From Cyanobacteria bacterium SZAS LIN-3 (GTDB taxonomy: Bacteria; Cyanobacteriota; Vampirovibrionia; Obscuribacterales; Obscuribacteraceae), in the NCBI GenBank assembly GCA_018266215.1, contig JAFEAV010000041.1, positions 1 through 54,346 on the forward strand: a stretch of DNA of 54,346 nucleotides, read 5' to 3'. Of the stretch, positions 26,534 through 35,170 are shown piece by piece; the first letter of the stretch is position 1, and the number at the start of each line of letters is the position of its first letter. A model generated the notes under the pieces. It was not told the origin of the DNA. It saw only the letters and a list, made by a program, of their open reading frames with translations, and did no database searches. A program made the position numbers and the translations under genes.

Positions 26534-28599
26534 TGCACACTCACTTTCGGCAGGCCCCGTTGGATGTCGAGAAGGTCCTTTCGTCTCATCATCGAGGTCT
26601 CGACGACCAGGGTCTTGAGGGCTGGGAATGTTCGAATTATGGGGGTTTGTCTGGCGGTTATACCGCAATTTTGCGCGTACATGATTCTCAGCCCTGGTAT
26701 TTTAGCTAATTCTTTCAGCTCTGCGTCACCCAGAGGGGTGCTGTTTATCATCAAGCTTTTCAGGTTTTTGAGGGAACTCAAAGCCTTTATACCCTTGATT
26801 GTCAGGGGTGAATTGTCCAGGACAAGTTCGTCCAGGCGCTCCGATTGTGCCAGCGCCTGGCAGAGATTATCGCCGTCGCTTGCACCGCATAAATAGACGC
26901 TTCGTAACTGCTTGAGATAGGGTAATTTGGCCATGCCACTGCCGCTAATACTGGTCATTTCCAGCCGTAATTCGGTCAGGTCGGTCAGTTTGACCAGATC
27001 GTGTAAACAGCCGTCATCGATTGAGTCGCAGGCACGCAGTTGCAATTCTTTCAGCCCCGGTATCTGGCTGATGGCTTTGACCATGGAGTTGGAGCCGGAG
27101 AGCGAGCCGTACATGACCCTGTAGATGTCGCCTTTGCGAAAATGCGCATAGAGGTCAGTGTTCTGGGCCACCGATTCATCGGGGATAAGTTCCAGTTTTA
27201 CTCCGGCCGGATATTCGATGTGCCCGCGCGCCGGGATGTTCTGATTTTTGGAGATAGTGCGCAGGGTGCCGAGATTTGCTCCGTCCGGAAAGTCGAAATA
27301 GAGCATGCGCTTGCCGTCGACGATTTGTTCATGAGAGTAGCTGCCCTGGGTACTTACCGCCGCTATTTTCACCGGTGCGCTCTCAGTCGGTTTGGCATCG
27401 AGCTTTGTGAAATGTGTTGAGCTGTGAGATTCGGCCTTGGTGGGTGCGAGCATCTTGTACAGGGACATGACTCCGACAATGAGACCGGCACTCACCGCCG
27501 CTGCTATGACACCAGCGGCCACCTTTTTCCAGAGACTGCCCTGGGCTTCGGTCCGTTCATCAGCCTCATCCCGCTGTGCTTTTGTCAGTGGTTTTGCTTT
27601 TGGCATTTGCGCCGACGTGGAGACGTAGGGACTGATGGCTGCGTCCTTGCCGTCGATGATGTTGTTGAAATCCTGAATTATCCGCTCCATGTTCTGGTAG
27701 CGATCCATCGGGGCCTTGGCCAGCATCGTGGCCAGCGCCTGTTCCAGCGCCGCCGGGTATTTTTTGCCGGTAGCGCGAAAGAGACTGGGCGGTTTGGCGG
27801 TCTGGTGCATGAGCATGGTTTCGACGGCATTGCGACCCTTGAAGGGCGGCTCGCCGGTTATGGCTTCAAACAAGGTGCAGCCGAAGGAGTAAATGTCGGA
27901 TCTGGTGTCGACCCGCCCGCCGTCGCATTGTTCGGGACTCATGTAAAAGGGGCTGCCGCAGATTTCACCGACGGAAGTCAGTCCCTGATTGGCTTTGTCC
28001 TTGATGCCCGAGAGTTTGGCAATGCCGAAGTCAACTATTTTGACCCGGCCCGTACCTGTTGCCGAAGCATTGAGCAGCAAGATATTGGGCGGTTTAATGT
28101 CGCGGTGGACGATGCCCTTGCGGTGGGCATAACCCATGCCGGCGGCCACTTCGCAAAATATGGCCAGGGTTTCGTTGAGGGGCAGCGGTCCCGACTCGTG
28201 CAGGACCTCCATCAGGGTGCGGCCGTTGACAAGGTCCATGACGTAATAGGGCAGGCGACCATCGTGCAGGCCCAGGTTGTAAATGCCGACAATGTTCGGA
28301 TGGGACATGCGGGCGATCGCCTGGGCTTCATTTTGAAAGCGCCGCCAGGCCTGTTCATTGACCTGTTCGGCGCTGAGAGCCTTGAGGGCATATTCCTGCT
28401 GCATCATGACATGCCTGACGCGGTAGACATGTCCCATGCCTCCACTTCCAATCAGGGCAAGGACTTCATATGCACCCCCGACCACATCCCCGACATTAAA
28501 TTCACCTGGGGCTGGAATGCCGCCGGAGGTCAGCTGGGTGCGGTCCTGGTTTTCCCCCTGGTTAGTAATGGGATTTAGCTCGGATGGAGGTCGGTGCAT
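26530..28599 (-). CDS. Receptor-type Ser/Thr kinase R1 with LRR ectodomain
   Basis: 689 aa, first gene of the operon. ATG at 28599 with AGGA 8 bases upstream. Kinase domain about 41-315: GSGGMGHVYRV, Lys73, HRDIKPPN (Asp167), DFGIAKL (Asp190), GSPFYMSPEQ. Transmembrane helix about 359-383 (VAAGVIAAAVSAGLIVGVMSL). Shared module about 430-500 (MLYFDFPDGANLGTL, PARGHIEYPAGVKLELIP, YAHFRKGDIYRVM), then LRRs (LKELQLRACDSIDDGCL; LTELRLEMTSISGSGM; LRSVYLCGASDGDNL; LDELVLDNSPLTIKGI; LKSLMINSTPLGDAEL; LRIMYAQNCGI). The DDGCL/GDAELKEL pattern resembles the cysteine-containing LRR subclass. Confidence 0.9.
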   Translation of the reverse strand: MHRPPSELNPITNQGENQDRTQLTSGGIPAPGEFNVGDVVGGAYEVLALIGSGGMGHVYRVRHVMMQQEYALKALSAEQVNEQAWRRFQNEAQAIARMSHPNIVGIYNLGLHDGRLPYYVMDLVNGRTLMEVLHESGPLPLNETLAIFCEVAAGMGYAHRKGIVHRDIKPPNILLLNASATGTGRVKIVDFGIAKLSGIKDKANQGLTSVGEICGSPFYMSPEQCDGGRVDTRSDIYSFGCTLFEAITGEPPFKGRNAVETMLMHQTAKPPSLFRATGKKYPAALEQALATMLAKAPMDRYQNMERIIQDFNNIIDGKDAAISPYVSTSAQMPKAKPLTKAQRDEADERTEAQGSLWKKVAAGVIAAAVSAGLIVGVMSLYKMLAPTKAESHSSTHFTKLDAKPTESAPVKIAAVSTQGSYSHEQIVDGKRMLYFDFPDGANLGTLRTISKNQNIPARGHIEYPAGVKLELIPDESVAQNTDLYAHFRKGDIYRVMYGSLSGSNSMVKAISQIPGLKELQLRACDSIDDGCLHDLVKLTDLTELRLEMTSISGSGMAKLPYLKQLRSVYLCGASDGDNLCQALAQSERLDELVLDNSPLTIKGIKALSSLKNLKSLMINSTPLGDAELKELAKIPGLRIMYAQNCGITARQTPIIRTFPALKTLVVETSMMRRKDLLDIQRGLPKVSVQ

Positions 28600-28622
28600 G
28601 ACGGGTTTCCTGTAGGCTCTTA

Positions 28623-28651
28623 TATATATTCTGTACCTGCGCGTGAGCTAA
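28623..28651 (-). promoter_or_regulatory. Candidate promoter of the six-kinase operon
   Basis: On the minus strand, TTAGCT (28651-28646), a 17-bp spacer and TATATA (28628-28623) sit about 23 bp before the R1 start codon. The -10 match is good and the -35 match is weak (three of six). The predicted leader would be short but would include the AGGA ribosome site. No other promoter-like gap exists inside the operon. Confidence 0.35.
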
Positions 28652-28714
28652 TCTAATCATGCAAAGTATATACATTTGGTCCGGTCTTAACCCTCAGGTT
28701 TTGCCCCCGCAATA

Positions 28715-28745
28715 GCAAAAACACCCCGGGAGGCACACCCGGAGT
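28715..28745 (-). terminator. Rho-independent terminator of the glycine-zipper gene
   Basis: Read on the minus strand, CTCCGGG and CCCGGGG form a 7-bp stem (one G-U pair) around a TGTGCCT loop, followed by TG and a run of five T. It lies about 60 bp after the stop of the minus-strand gene at 28807. Confidence 0.7.
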
Positions 28746-28806
28746 GAATTTGCTTGCGGTAGGCTGAATCCCCTGTCAATAGCACTGCCGCTGGTGTCAA
28801 ACTTTT

Positions 28807-29370
28807 CTATCGTCTTTCGGCGTTGTCCTGCGCTGTGCCTATGATGGCACCGGCTGCTCCACCGATCAGGGCACCTTTGAGCGCGCCGTTTTTGCCCCGG
28901 CCTTGACCGATGACGCCGCCGATTATGGCGCCTCCAATCGTGTCCACAGTTGTATTGCTGAGGGGTGCGTTTTCGCGGATTATCACCCGTTCTCTGGGCT
29001 GCTCGCGGATGATGATTGGCGGCTCGGGGCAGGGTCTGGGATATTCGCGCGGACGCTCGATAATTACGACCGGTGGACGGGGCGGAGGCGGCAGCAATTC
29101 CGCCATCTCACACTGGGGTAGACGACCGGCGGGGATGTGTCTGCCATCTTGGGATCTGACCATGACATTGCCGTCATAGCAAAGCTCAATTTTGGCAAGG
29201 CTGCATGGGCCTTCGTTTTTGATGGCCTGTCGCACCAGTGAAGAAAACTCTCTCGGGTTCATATGCTCGCAGTCTTCTCGCAGGTTGGCTGCGGCGGCCA
29301 TGCCGTGTCCTTCGCGCAGTTCCGCGCCGACAATTTGAGCATCACGTCTGATGAAGAAGCCTTCGTCCAT
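28807..29370 (-). CDS. Glycine-zipper protein of unknown function
   Basis: 187 aa from ATG 29370 (MDEGFFIRRD), preceded by GAGGAAA at good spacing; an in-frame upstream ATG at 29415 lacks such a site. The N-terminal half is polar (NLREDCEHMNPREFSSLVRQAIKNE; YDGNVMVRSQDGRHIPAGRLP). A Pro/Arg-rich tract with repeated ERPREYPRP/IIIREQPRERVII units follows. The C-terminus is a glycine zipper (IGGAIIGGVIGQGRGKNGALKGALIGGAAGAIIG) of the kind seen in Rickettsia 17-kDa-like and YMGG-type proteins, which insert in or associate with membranes. No signal peptide is apparent. Confidence 0.75.
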   Translation of the reverse strand: MDEGFFIRRDAQIVGAELREGHGMAAAANLREDCEHMNPREFSSLVRQAIKNEGPCSLAKIELCYDGNVMVRSQDGRHIPAGRLPQCEMAELLPPPPRPPVVIIERPREYPRPCPEPPIIIREQPRERVIIRENAPLSNTTVDTIGGAIIGGVIGQGRGKNGALKGALIGGAAGAIIGTAQDNAERR

Positions 29371-29513
29371 TGCAATTTCCTCGTTTTGTTTCGCCAGGGG
29401 GTTTATGGCATTCACTTTGAGGTGTAATTGTTAAACGACGGTGAAAGGGCAAAATTCCTGCGGCGGCGAAAATAACGTACAATTTTAGGCGATTCCACCG
29501 GGTGCAAATTGAC

Positions 29514-30200
29514 ATGGCCAAGATTCTTTTAGCCGAAGACGACGTAACGTTTGCCGAAATGGTCCGCGATTGGCTGGAGCGCGACCATCATGTGGTGGAG
29601 ATGTGCCACGATGGAAATGACGCACTCGAGCGTCTCAAGCTTTATGGCTATGACGCATTGATTCTCGACTGGCAGATGCCGGGCATGTCCGGGGTGGACC
29701 TGCTCAAGGCTTATCGCGATCAAGGTGGTATAGCGCCGGTGCTGATGCTGACCGGGCGCGATAGCGTCGCCAATAAAATGACCGGTCTCGACGGCGGTGC
29801 CGACGATTATCTCACCAAGCCCTGTGACCTGCGCGAAGTCAGTGCCAGACTGCGGGCTCTTTTGCGCAGACCTTCGCACTTTCAGGGTACGGTTCTGACT
29901 GTTGCCCACCTGACGCTCAACCCCGAGTCTTTCGCTGTAACTGTGGATGGCAAGCCGGTTGAGCTTATGCCCAAAGAGTTTGCCTTGCTCGAATTTTTTA
30001 TGCGTAATCCTAATCGGGTCTTCAATCAAGAAGCCATACTGGCCCATGTCTGGAAGGCAGAAAATGAGGTGGGGCCGGAAACAGTGCGGGTCTGGGTAAA
30101 GAGACTGCGCAAAAAGATCGATATCGATCCCGATAATTCCATCATCCAGTCTATCTACGGCCTGGGTTATAAGCTCGTGGACGAAAGCAAATCCGCCTGA
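29514..30200 (+). CDS. OmpR-family response regulator
   Basis: 228 aa from ATG 29514 (a GTG at 29502 is in frame but adds only four residues). The receiver has EDD at 8-10, Asp52 in LILDWQMPGMSGVDLL, the Thr of LMLTG and the Lys of DYLTKPCD. The winged helix follows (MPKEFALLEFFMRNPNRVFNQ, VRVWVKRLRKKI, YGLGYKL). It ends 5 bp from the convergent histidine kinase, its probable partner although the two genes are on opposite strands. It is a paralogue of the orphan regulator at 4246-4929. Confidence 0.92.
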   Translation: MAKILLAEDDVTFAEMVRDWLERDHHVVEMCHDGNDALERLKLYGYDALILDWQMPGMSGVDLLKAYRDQGGIAPVLMLTGRDSVANKMTGLDGGADDYLTKPCDLREVSARLRALLRRPSHFQGTVLTVAHLTLNPESFAVTVDGKPVELMPKEFALLEFFMRNPNRVFNQEAILAHVWKAENEVGPETVRVWVKRLRKKIDIDPDNSIIQSIYGLGYKLVDESKSA

Positions 30201-30205
30201 TTGAT

Positions 30206-31972
30206 TTAGCCGGCAAAAGTAACCGTAAAAGTTGTGCCGCTCCTGCCGTCCGACTGCACCGTCAGTTTGCCGCCGTGGTTTTCAACCAGCACCCTGGCAA
30301 TGGCCAGGCCCAGACCCGTGCCACCCCGGGCGGTGGCGTCGGCGGCGCTGACCTGCTCAAATTTATTGAATATGCGTTTTTGATCCTCTGCCTTAATGCC
30401 AGGTCCCTGGTCTGTAACACTGATGGTGGGCTTGTTCCCCTGCATTTGTGAATAGAGCGTCACCGCAGTACCTGCCGGTGCAAACTTGATGGCGTTGCCG
30501 CAGAGATTGACGAGCACCTGCACAATGCGGCCCTGATCAACAGTAATCGGCAGGTCTGTACCGGTAGGTTTGAGCTCGATGTTCTTTTGTTCGGCCAGGG
30601 GCTTGACGATGTCTATTGCTTTGAGCATAACCGTCTGTGTCGATGTGTCTTCCAGATCCAGCATCAGCTGTCCGCTTTCAGCTTTTTCCAGATCAAGCAT
30701 GTCTTTGATCAATCTGATTACAAGTTCAACACTTTGCTCGGTGGCTTTGAGCTTGACTGATCCTTTCTCGTTCAACTGGCCGTAGACAGAGGACTCGAGC
30801 AAATTGAGAAAGGCCTGCACCGAGCTCAGCGGAGTGCGGATGTCGTGGGTGATCATATTGAGGAAATCCTGGCGCATGCGCTCGAGATGCCGGCGTTCGG
30901 TGATATCGTGAACGACGCATATATAGTTGTTTTCGTCGCGGGACCAGGTGATGCTCCATTGCACATCGACTACTTGACCGGCCCCGGTCTTGACTCTGTT
31001 TTCGATTGTTCTGGTCGTGCCCGTCTCGCGGATTTCTTCCATGAGGCGCCTTGTTTTTTCGAAGTCTTCTTCCAGGATGATGTCGGCCAGACGCCGGCCG
31101 AGGACATCGCTTTCATCGCAATGCCAGAGGTTTTGCACCGCCGAGCTGGCGGTGACGAAGACGCCTTTTTCATCGATGGAGCAAATTATATCGGCGGCGT
31201 TATCGAGCACCGCGCGCTCTTTTGTGCGCGCCTGAGCCAGGGAGGACGACATAGTCAGCAGCACGCGCTGTAGCTCGGTCAATTCGTCACTGCCTTCCAG
31301 CCTTTCGAAAACCGGTCTGTCCATGGCCATGGCCTGGGCGTTGGTGATCAATACGCGCAATCGGGCGTTGGTGCGTTTGTTGAAGGTGAGCCAGAGTACG
31401 ACGGCGGTGATGATGTTGAACGCAAGAAAGCCGATGATAAGCAGGCGGATGCGTGCCTGGTCGACTATCTGGGCGCTGGGCACAAGGGCGTCGGTGGCCT
31501 GGGCATAATTGGCCGCTTCCTCGGCGCTTAAATAAATACTGCTGATGATTTTTTTGAGCCGACTGTACGCCACCAGAATTGCCGCCGGATTATCCTCGGC
31601 CAAAATCTTGACATCATGCATTTGCCTCTGCCCTTCTTCCCATCGGTCCTTGACGGTGTTGACGTAGGCAAGCAGGGTGGGATTGTCTTTCGTTAAATTC
31701 TGCAGGCGCTCAAACTCAGGTGGAATATTGAGGCTGGCGTGGTTTGATCCCCCTTTCCCTCCGGGGTTGGCCATCATTATGCCGGCAGCCTCGGCCATCA
31801 TGTAGCGCGAGATGCGATTGAAGGACATGGCCACCTGGCGCGCCCTTTCCTCCCGGGCCACTTCGTGCTGGCTCTGCTGCATCACCGCCAGAAGCATGAA
31901 GGTAAAGGCTATCTCCAGTGCCAGCGGCACCAGGATCAGGACCAGGCCTTGTTGGGATAGGGTGATCCGCAT
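30206..31972 (-). CDS. Membrane sensor histidine kinase with PAS domain
   Basis: 588 aa from ATG 31972 (an earlier ATG at 31984 adds four residues). Two transmembrane helices (about 9-31 and 176-198) enclose a helical periplasmic sensor of about 145 residues. A HAMP-like linker follows, then a PAS domain (about 255-360: LDNAADIICSIDEKGVFVTASS ... CVVHDITERRHLE), HisKA with His376 in MITHDIRTPLSSV, and HATPase_c motifs: N box NLCGNAIKFAP, G1 DQGPGI, G2 GGTGLGLAIA. All catalytic parts are present. The response regulator next door is the likely phosphoacceptor. The input signal is unknown. Confidence 0.93.
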   Translation of the reverse strand: MRITLSQQGLVLILVPLALEIAFTFMLLAVMQQSQHEVAREERARQVAMSFNRISRYMMAEAAGIMMANPGGKGGSNHASLNIPPEFERLQNLTKDNPTLLAYVNTVKDRWEEGQRQMHDVKILAEDNPAAILVAYSRLKKIISSIYLSAEEAANYAQATDALVPSAQIVDQARIRLLIIGFLAFNIITAVVLWLTFNKRTNARLRVLITNAQAMAMDRPVFERLEGSDELTELQRVLLTMSSSLAQARTKERAVLDNAADIICSIDEKGVFVTASSAVQNLWHCDESDVLGRRLADIILEEDFEKTRRLMEEIRETGTTRTIENRVKTGAGQVVDVQWSITWSRDENNYICVVHDITERRHLERMRQDFLNMITHDIRTPLSSVQAFLNLLESSVYGQLNEKGSVKLKATEQSVELVIRLIKDMLDLEKAESGQLMLDLEDTSTQTVMLKAIDIVKPLAEQKNIELKPTGTDLPITVDQGRIVQVLVNLCGNAIKFAPAGTAVTLYSQMQGNKPTISVTDQGPGIKAEDQKRIFNKFEQVSAADATARGGTGLGLAIARVLVENHGGKLTVQSDGRSGTTFTVTFAG

Positions 31973-31986
31973 TGATGGACCCAACT

Positions 31987-32018
31987 AAAAAGGGGACTCC
32001 CCCGGGGAAGCCCCCTTA
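31987..32018 (-). terminator. Terminator after the beta-helix gene
   Basis: On the minus strand, AAGGGG and CCCCTT pair around an inner GC-rich hairpin, followed by a T run (CCCCTTTTTAG). It sits about 20 bp beyond the stop of the gene ending at 32039 and just before the start of the histidine kinase on the same strand. Confidence 0.65.
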
Positions 32019-32038
32019 TTGTCTCAGACGGCACAACT

Positions 32039-33328
32039 TTAAGGGAAGAAGCCGGCCACGTTTTTGTTCAATTGCTGGGCTGCTGTGACCACCGCGCCCT
32101 TGCCTGCGGCGGGAGAATTGCTTGCCACCTCGAACTGTTCAACTGCGACGCTTTTGAGCGGTGATGAGCCTGTCAGGGCCGCGATGTTACTCTCATCGAC
32201 AAACTGCGGATCGACCATTGTCGGCGCCAGCACCTGGGTATTGAGTTTTGTCTTGTACTGGAAATTGCCGCTGGCGTGCAGGCTTACAGCCGGTGGGACA
32301 TTAACCCCGCCGCCCCAGAAAACGGAGTTGTCAACCCTGGTTGTGCCGTTGCCGTTGAAGCTGAGGCAGTTATGGGCCAGCCCTTGATAATTGCTCTCGG
32401 TCATAAAGGACGTGATTTTATTGATGGCGACTATGGCTGTGCTGCCCGCGGCAGCGCTCAAGTCGATGTTTGTGTCCGAAGCATTCAAAAAGAGGTCGCC
32501 CACAACGTGCAGCTGTCCCGCCGAGGCTGTGCTTTTCAGTCCGCTACCCAGCCCCGGTCCGAAGACGCAATTGTGCACATACAGGCGCGAGGCGGCATTG
32601 TTGTCCGACACCTGCAGGCCGCTGTTGCCGCGTGAATACTGATCGAAAAACCAGCAGCGGTCAAAGACAGTTGTCTGGCTGTTATTGGGCGATGCGTATT
32701 CCTGGGCGCAAATGGTGGTGTTGTAGATATCCAGATTTTGATAGCGATTACTGGTGCCGGTAAAGACAAGGCCGATGCCCGGAATGTGACCGGGGTTGAT
32801 CGGCGGACCATTGACGTTTTGTACGGCTACGTTATTTAAAATCACGTTATTGCCGCCGACATAGATGCCCTGAAACTGGCAATCGCTCACTCTTATGCCG
32901 CCGCGCACGGCACCCGACAGTGTGATATTAGAGCCGCTCAGATTAACGCCGACCGGTTGATTCTGGCCTCCCTGGCCGTTGGTACCGCTAAATATCACCG
33001 GACCGTTGTGCCCTCTGTCTTTGCTCGATTCAATTACAATCGGATTGCCGGCCGCACCACTTACCGAAATTTGATAACCGCCGCCATAGTTGAGACCGCT
33101 GGTGCCACCATCTATGATGACTCGGTCGCCGGGCAGAAGTGGACTTACTCCGAATTGAAAGCTGGGCAGATGCGTGTAGGCGGTTTTCCAGCTCAGGCCG
33201 TCACTGTTGTCTCCGGTCGGCGACACGTAATAGTTGCGTGCCTGGGCGGCTTCTACCGCGCTGAAGAAAATGGCCGCGCAGGCCGCGGCATGGCCGAGAA
33301 GTTTGAGAGTCGGGGGGATTCTGTGCAT
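32039..33328 (-). CDS. Secreted right-handed beta-helix protein
   Basis: 429 aa from ATG 33328, with AGAGGAAT at proper spacing; the frame runs upstream without a better start. Signal peptide LLGHAAACAAIFFSAVEAAQA, then NYYVSPTGDNSDGLSWKTAYTHL, the characteristic opening of pectate-lyase-like parallel beta-helix proteins. Repeating strands with Asn/Gly/Val ladders follow (VNLSGSNITLSG, IRVSDCQFQGIYVGGNNVILNNVAVQNV, SRLYVHNCVFGPGLGSGLKS). No catalytic residues can be assigned. The fold is used by polysaccharide lyases, hydrolases and adhesins. Probably surface-located or secreted. Confidence 0.8.
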   Translation of the reverse strand: MHRIPPTLKLLGHAAACAAIFFSAVEAAQARNYYVSPTGDNSDGLSWKTAYTHLPSFQFGVSPLLPGDRVIIDGGTSGLNYGGGYQISVSGAAGNPIVIESSKDRGHNGPVIFSGTNGQGGQNQPVGVNLSGSNITLSGAVRGGIRVSDCQFQGIYVGGNNVILNNVAVQNVNGPPINPGHIPGIGLVFTGTSNRYQNLDIYNTTICAQEYASPNNSQTTVFDRCWFFDQYSRGNSGLQVSDNNAASRLYVHNCVFGPGLGSGLKSTASAGQLHVVGDLFLNASDTNIDLSAAAGSTAIVAINKITSFMTESNYQGLAHNCLSFNGNGTTRVDNSVFWGGGVNVPPAVSLHASGNFQYKTKLNTQVLAPTMVDPQFVDESNIAALTGSSPLKSVAVEQFEVASNSPAAGKGAVVTAAQQLNKNVAGFFP

Positions 33329-33507
33329 GGTTATTCCTCTACATCTGTCGTTGCGGTGCTCTGTCGTGCCCTGACTGTTTTCCCGCTGCATGACTATAGT
33401 TATGGTGAGTGAAATGATCGTGCGCTCAGCGTGAACTGATCGTGATTGTCCCGTGAGATCTGCGTGAAATCTGGTCGCAATCAGCTTTTTTGAGTTATGC
33501 TTGGGCG

Positions 33508-35151
33508 ATGGAAAAGCACTGCCACCAGCGCAAAATTCGCAATCAAAATGGCGCCGCCGTCATTTTGCTTTTTGTTATTGTCATCGTTGCTTTTGCCGCC
33601 ACATTGATAGGCGCTTCCGAAATATTGCGTTACTGTCTCTACCGGCAGAAGTCGGTCGCCGCGGTAGAGGGGGCCAGTCTGGCCGCGGCCAATGATCTCT
33701 CCGCAGTCGTAGTTGAAGACCCTAATTTTGGCTATATTTCGCTCAGTGATTATGCTCCCGAAGGGCAGGCGCTACTGGCTCCCGACGGCGAGCCGCTGCC
33801 GGTGCATTCTATAAATACTATTCTGGCGACGGCGAGACTTGATCTATTAATAGCGAAGCAATTAAACAACCAGGAGTTTATCCGTCTGGCGCAAATCGAC
33901 TCTGCTAACGCCAGGCTGGCGGCCCGTCGTCTGACCGAGGCGCTGAAGATTGCCGTTGCTCCCGCGGGTAATGCCGTCCCGCAATCAAAATCGGTGCAGG
34001 CACTTTTGCCGCAATCATTTATTGCCCGCGACCGCCTGGGTAAAAAAGTCACACCGCGCGATCGCGCCCGACAGATGATCCTGGCTTATCTGCGCAACTG
34101 CGGCATGGAAAGCAAATTGCAAATTGAATCTCTGGAGCTTGCCCTGGGATCGTTGCAGTCCGGCGGTGGCACTGTAACGCCCGTGCCCAGCCCGATTGCT
34201 CTGGCTGAAATGCAGGGGCGCAAGCAGGCGGGAGGTTGTTATCTTGCTTTTCAGAATATGCCGGTTGGCGATGAAAATTTTGTTTTTGCCGCAGTCGGCA
34301 AACAGTCTTCTCTTGTGCCGACGCAGGAGTTTCGCCCGGACGACGGCACGATGCCCTCAAGTATCGTCAAAGTCAATGTTGTTTTCAAAATCATCGAAAA
34401 TCAAAAGGACAAGACCGGCCCCTCAACTTTTGGTGCGATGAAAGTTGCTTCCTGCAGCCAGCCTTTTTCGCTCAATGACAAAAGCAATGCCGGCACTCTG
34501 GTTGTAGCCATGCCCGACGGCGCGCCGCAAAATCTCCGCTCTTTGCAGGATTTCCTCAGCGACCGTCATCTCAATGCCGAACGCGTCAGTCTGTATCGCT
34601 CGGTACAGGGTGATTATCCGGTCGATAATACGGCGCAGATGGTTGCCGCCGTCGACCAGGATGGCGTAGCGGAACGGCCGACTCTGGCGGATATTTTTGC
34701 CCGTGGTATTTATGACTGGATGCGCACAGCCGGTTGTCGTCCCCGGATTGATGCCATCGCCGCTGCCGTCGGCAATCGTCTTGTGCCGACCGGCGCCGCC
34801 TCGCCCCTCTATTATCTGCGCGTCAACGGCAAGGGCGAAGTGGAGATTACCAACGGTAGGGCCGCTGAGTTTACCAATCAGGTGGTGCAGGACTGCCAGG
34901 ACTATGCTCTGGCCAATGCCGCTTTGCCCAGTCAAAATCTTGTCTGGTCGCTGGCCTACCGCGATCAGGTGCGCAACATCTCGCTTGCTCGCGGGGGCAA
35001 ACATGCCGGCCAGATGATGTCTCTGACAAAGGTTGATACTTTGCCGGAAGGTGTCATCCCCGATAATAAAATCAGTCGTAAGAGCTATTTGCAGGGCGGT
35101 CTGGCTGTTGAATTCGTTATTTCTTCGCCGCAGCTGGCCGAAGCGCGCTAG
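33508..35151 (+). CDS. TadG/TadE-like anchored protein
   Basis: 547 aa from ATG 33508 (MEKHCHQRK). The N-terminus NQNGAAVILLFVIVIVAFAA, followed by LRYCLYRQKSVAAVEGASLAAAND, matches the N-terminal helix of Flp-pilus TadE/TadG-like proteins: Arg/Asn-Gly-Ala, one hydrophobic helix, then Tyr..Arg/Gln and Ala-rich DGAALAAA-type residues. The long remainder (about 500 aa) is extracytoplasmic and not recognised; it has scattered Cys (CGMESK, GGCYLAF, ASCSQPF, AGCRPR, VQDCQDY). No tad operon is adjacent, so the link to a pilus is tentative. Confidence 0.6.
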   Translation: MEKHCHQRKIRNQNGAAVILLFVIVIVAFAATLIGASEILRYCLYRQKSVAAVEGASLAAANDLSAVVVEDPNFGYISLSDYAPEGQALLAPDGEPLPVHSINTILATARLDLLIAKQLNNQEFIRLAQIDSANARLAARRLTEALKIAVAPAGNAVPQSKSVQALLPQSFIARDRLGKKVTPRDRARQMILAYLRNCGMESKLQIESLELALGSLQSGGGTVTPVPSPIALAEMQGRKQAGGCYLAFQNMPVGDENFVFAAVGKQSSLVPTQEFRPDDGTMPSSIVKVNVVFKIIENQKDKTGPSTFGAMKVASCSQPFSLNDKSNAGTLVVAMPDGAPQNLRSLQDFLSDRHLNAERVSLYRSVQGDYPVDNTAQMVAAVDQDGVAERPTLADIFARGIYDWMRTAGCRPRIDAIAAAVGNRLVPTGAASPLYYLRVNGKGEVEITNGRAAEFTNQVVQDCQDYALANAALPSQNLVWSLAYRDQVRNISLARGGKHAGQMMSLTKVDTLPEGVIPDNKISRKSYLQGGLAVEFVISSPQLAEAR

Positions 35152-35170
35152 CCGCCCGTCCGGCTATTTA
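35149..35170. terminator. Hairpin between convergent stops
   Basis: TAGCCG and CGGCTA pair around CCCGTC and are followed by TTTA on the plus strand. The stop codons of both convergent genes (TadG-like, plus; AraC regulator, minus) lie inside the two arms. The stem is short, so it is only a possible bidirectional terminator. Confidence 0.4.

Noticed and set aside
26534..26668. 45-codon N-terminal extension of kinase R2
   Set aside because: It would lie entirely inside R1 coding sequence; ATG 26533 in an ATGA overlap is the standard operon arrangement.
27424..28578. 384-codon plus-strand frame antisense to kinase R1
   Set aside because: It mirrors the conserved kinase domain; similar antisense frames occur opposite the other kinases, which is a codon-bias shadow. 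No ribosome site.
16730..28599. Long repeated DNA as a mobile element or assembly duplication
   Set aside because: The similarity is confined to kinase coding sequence and differs at many codons; no terminal repeats or transposase. Tandem gene duplication explains it.
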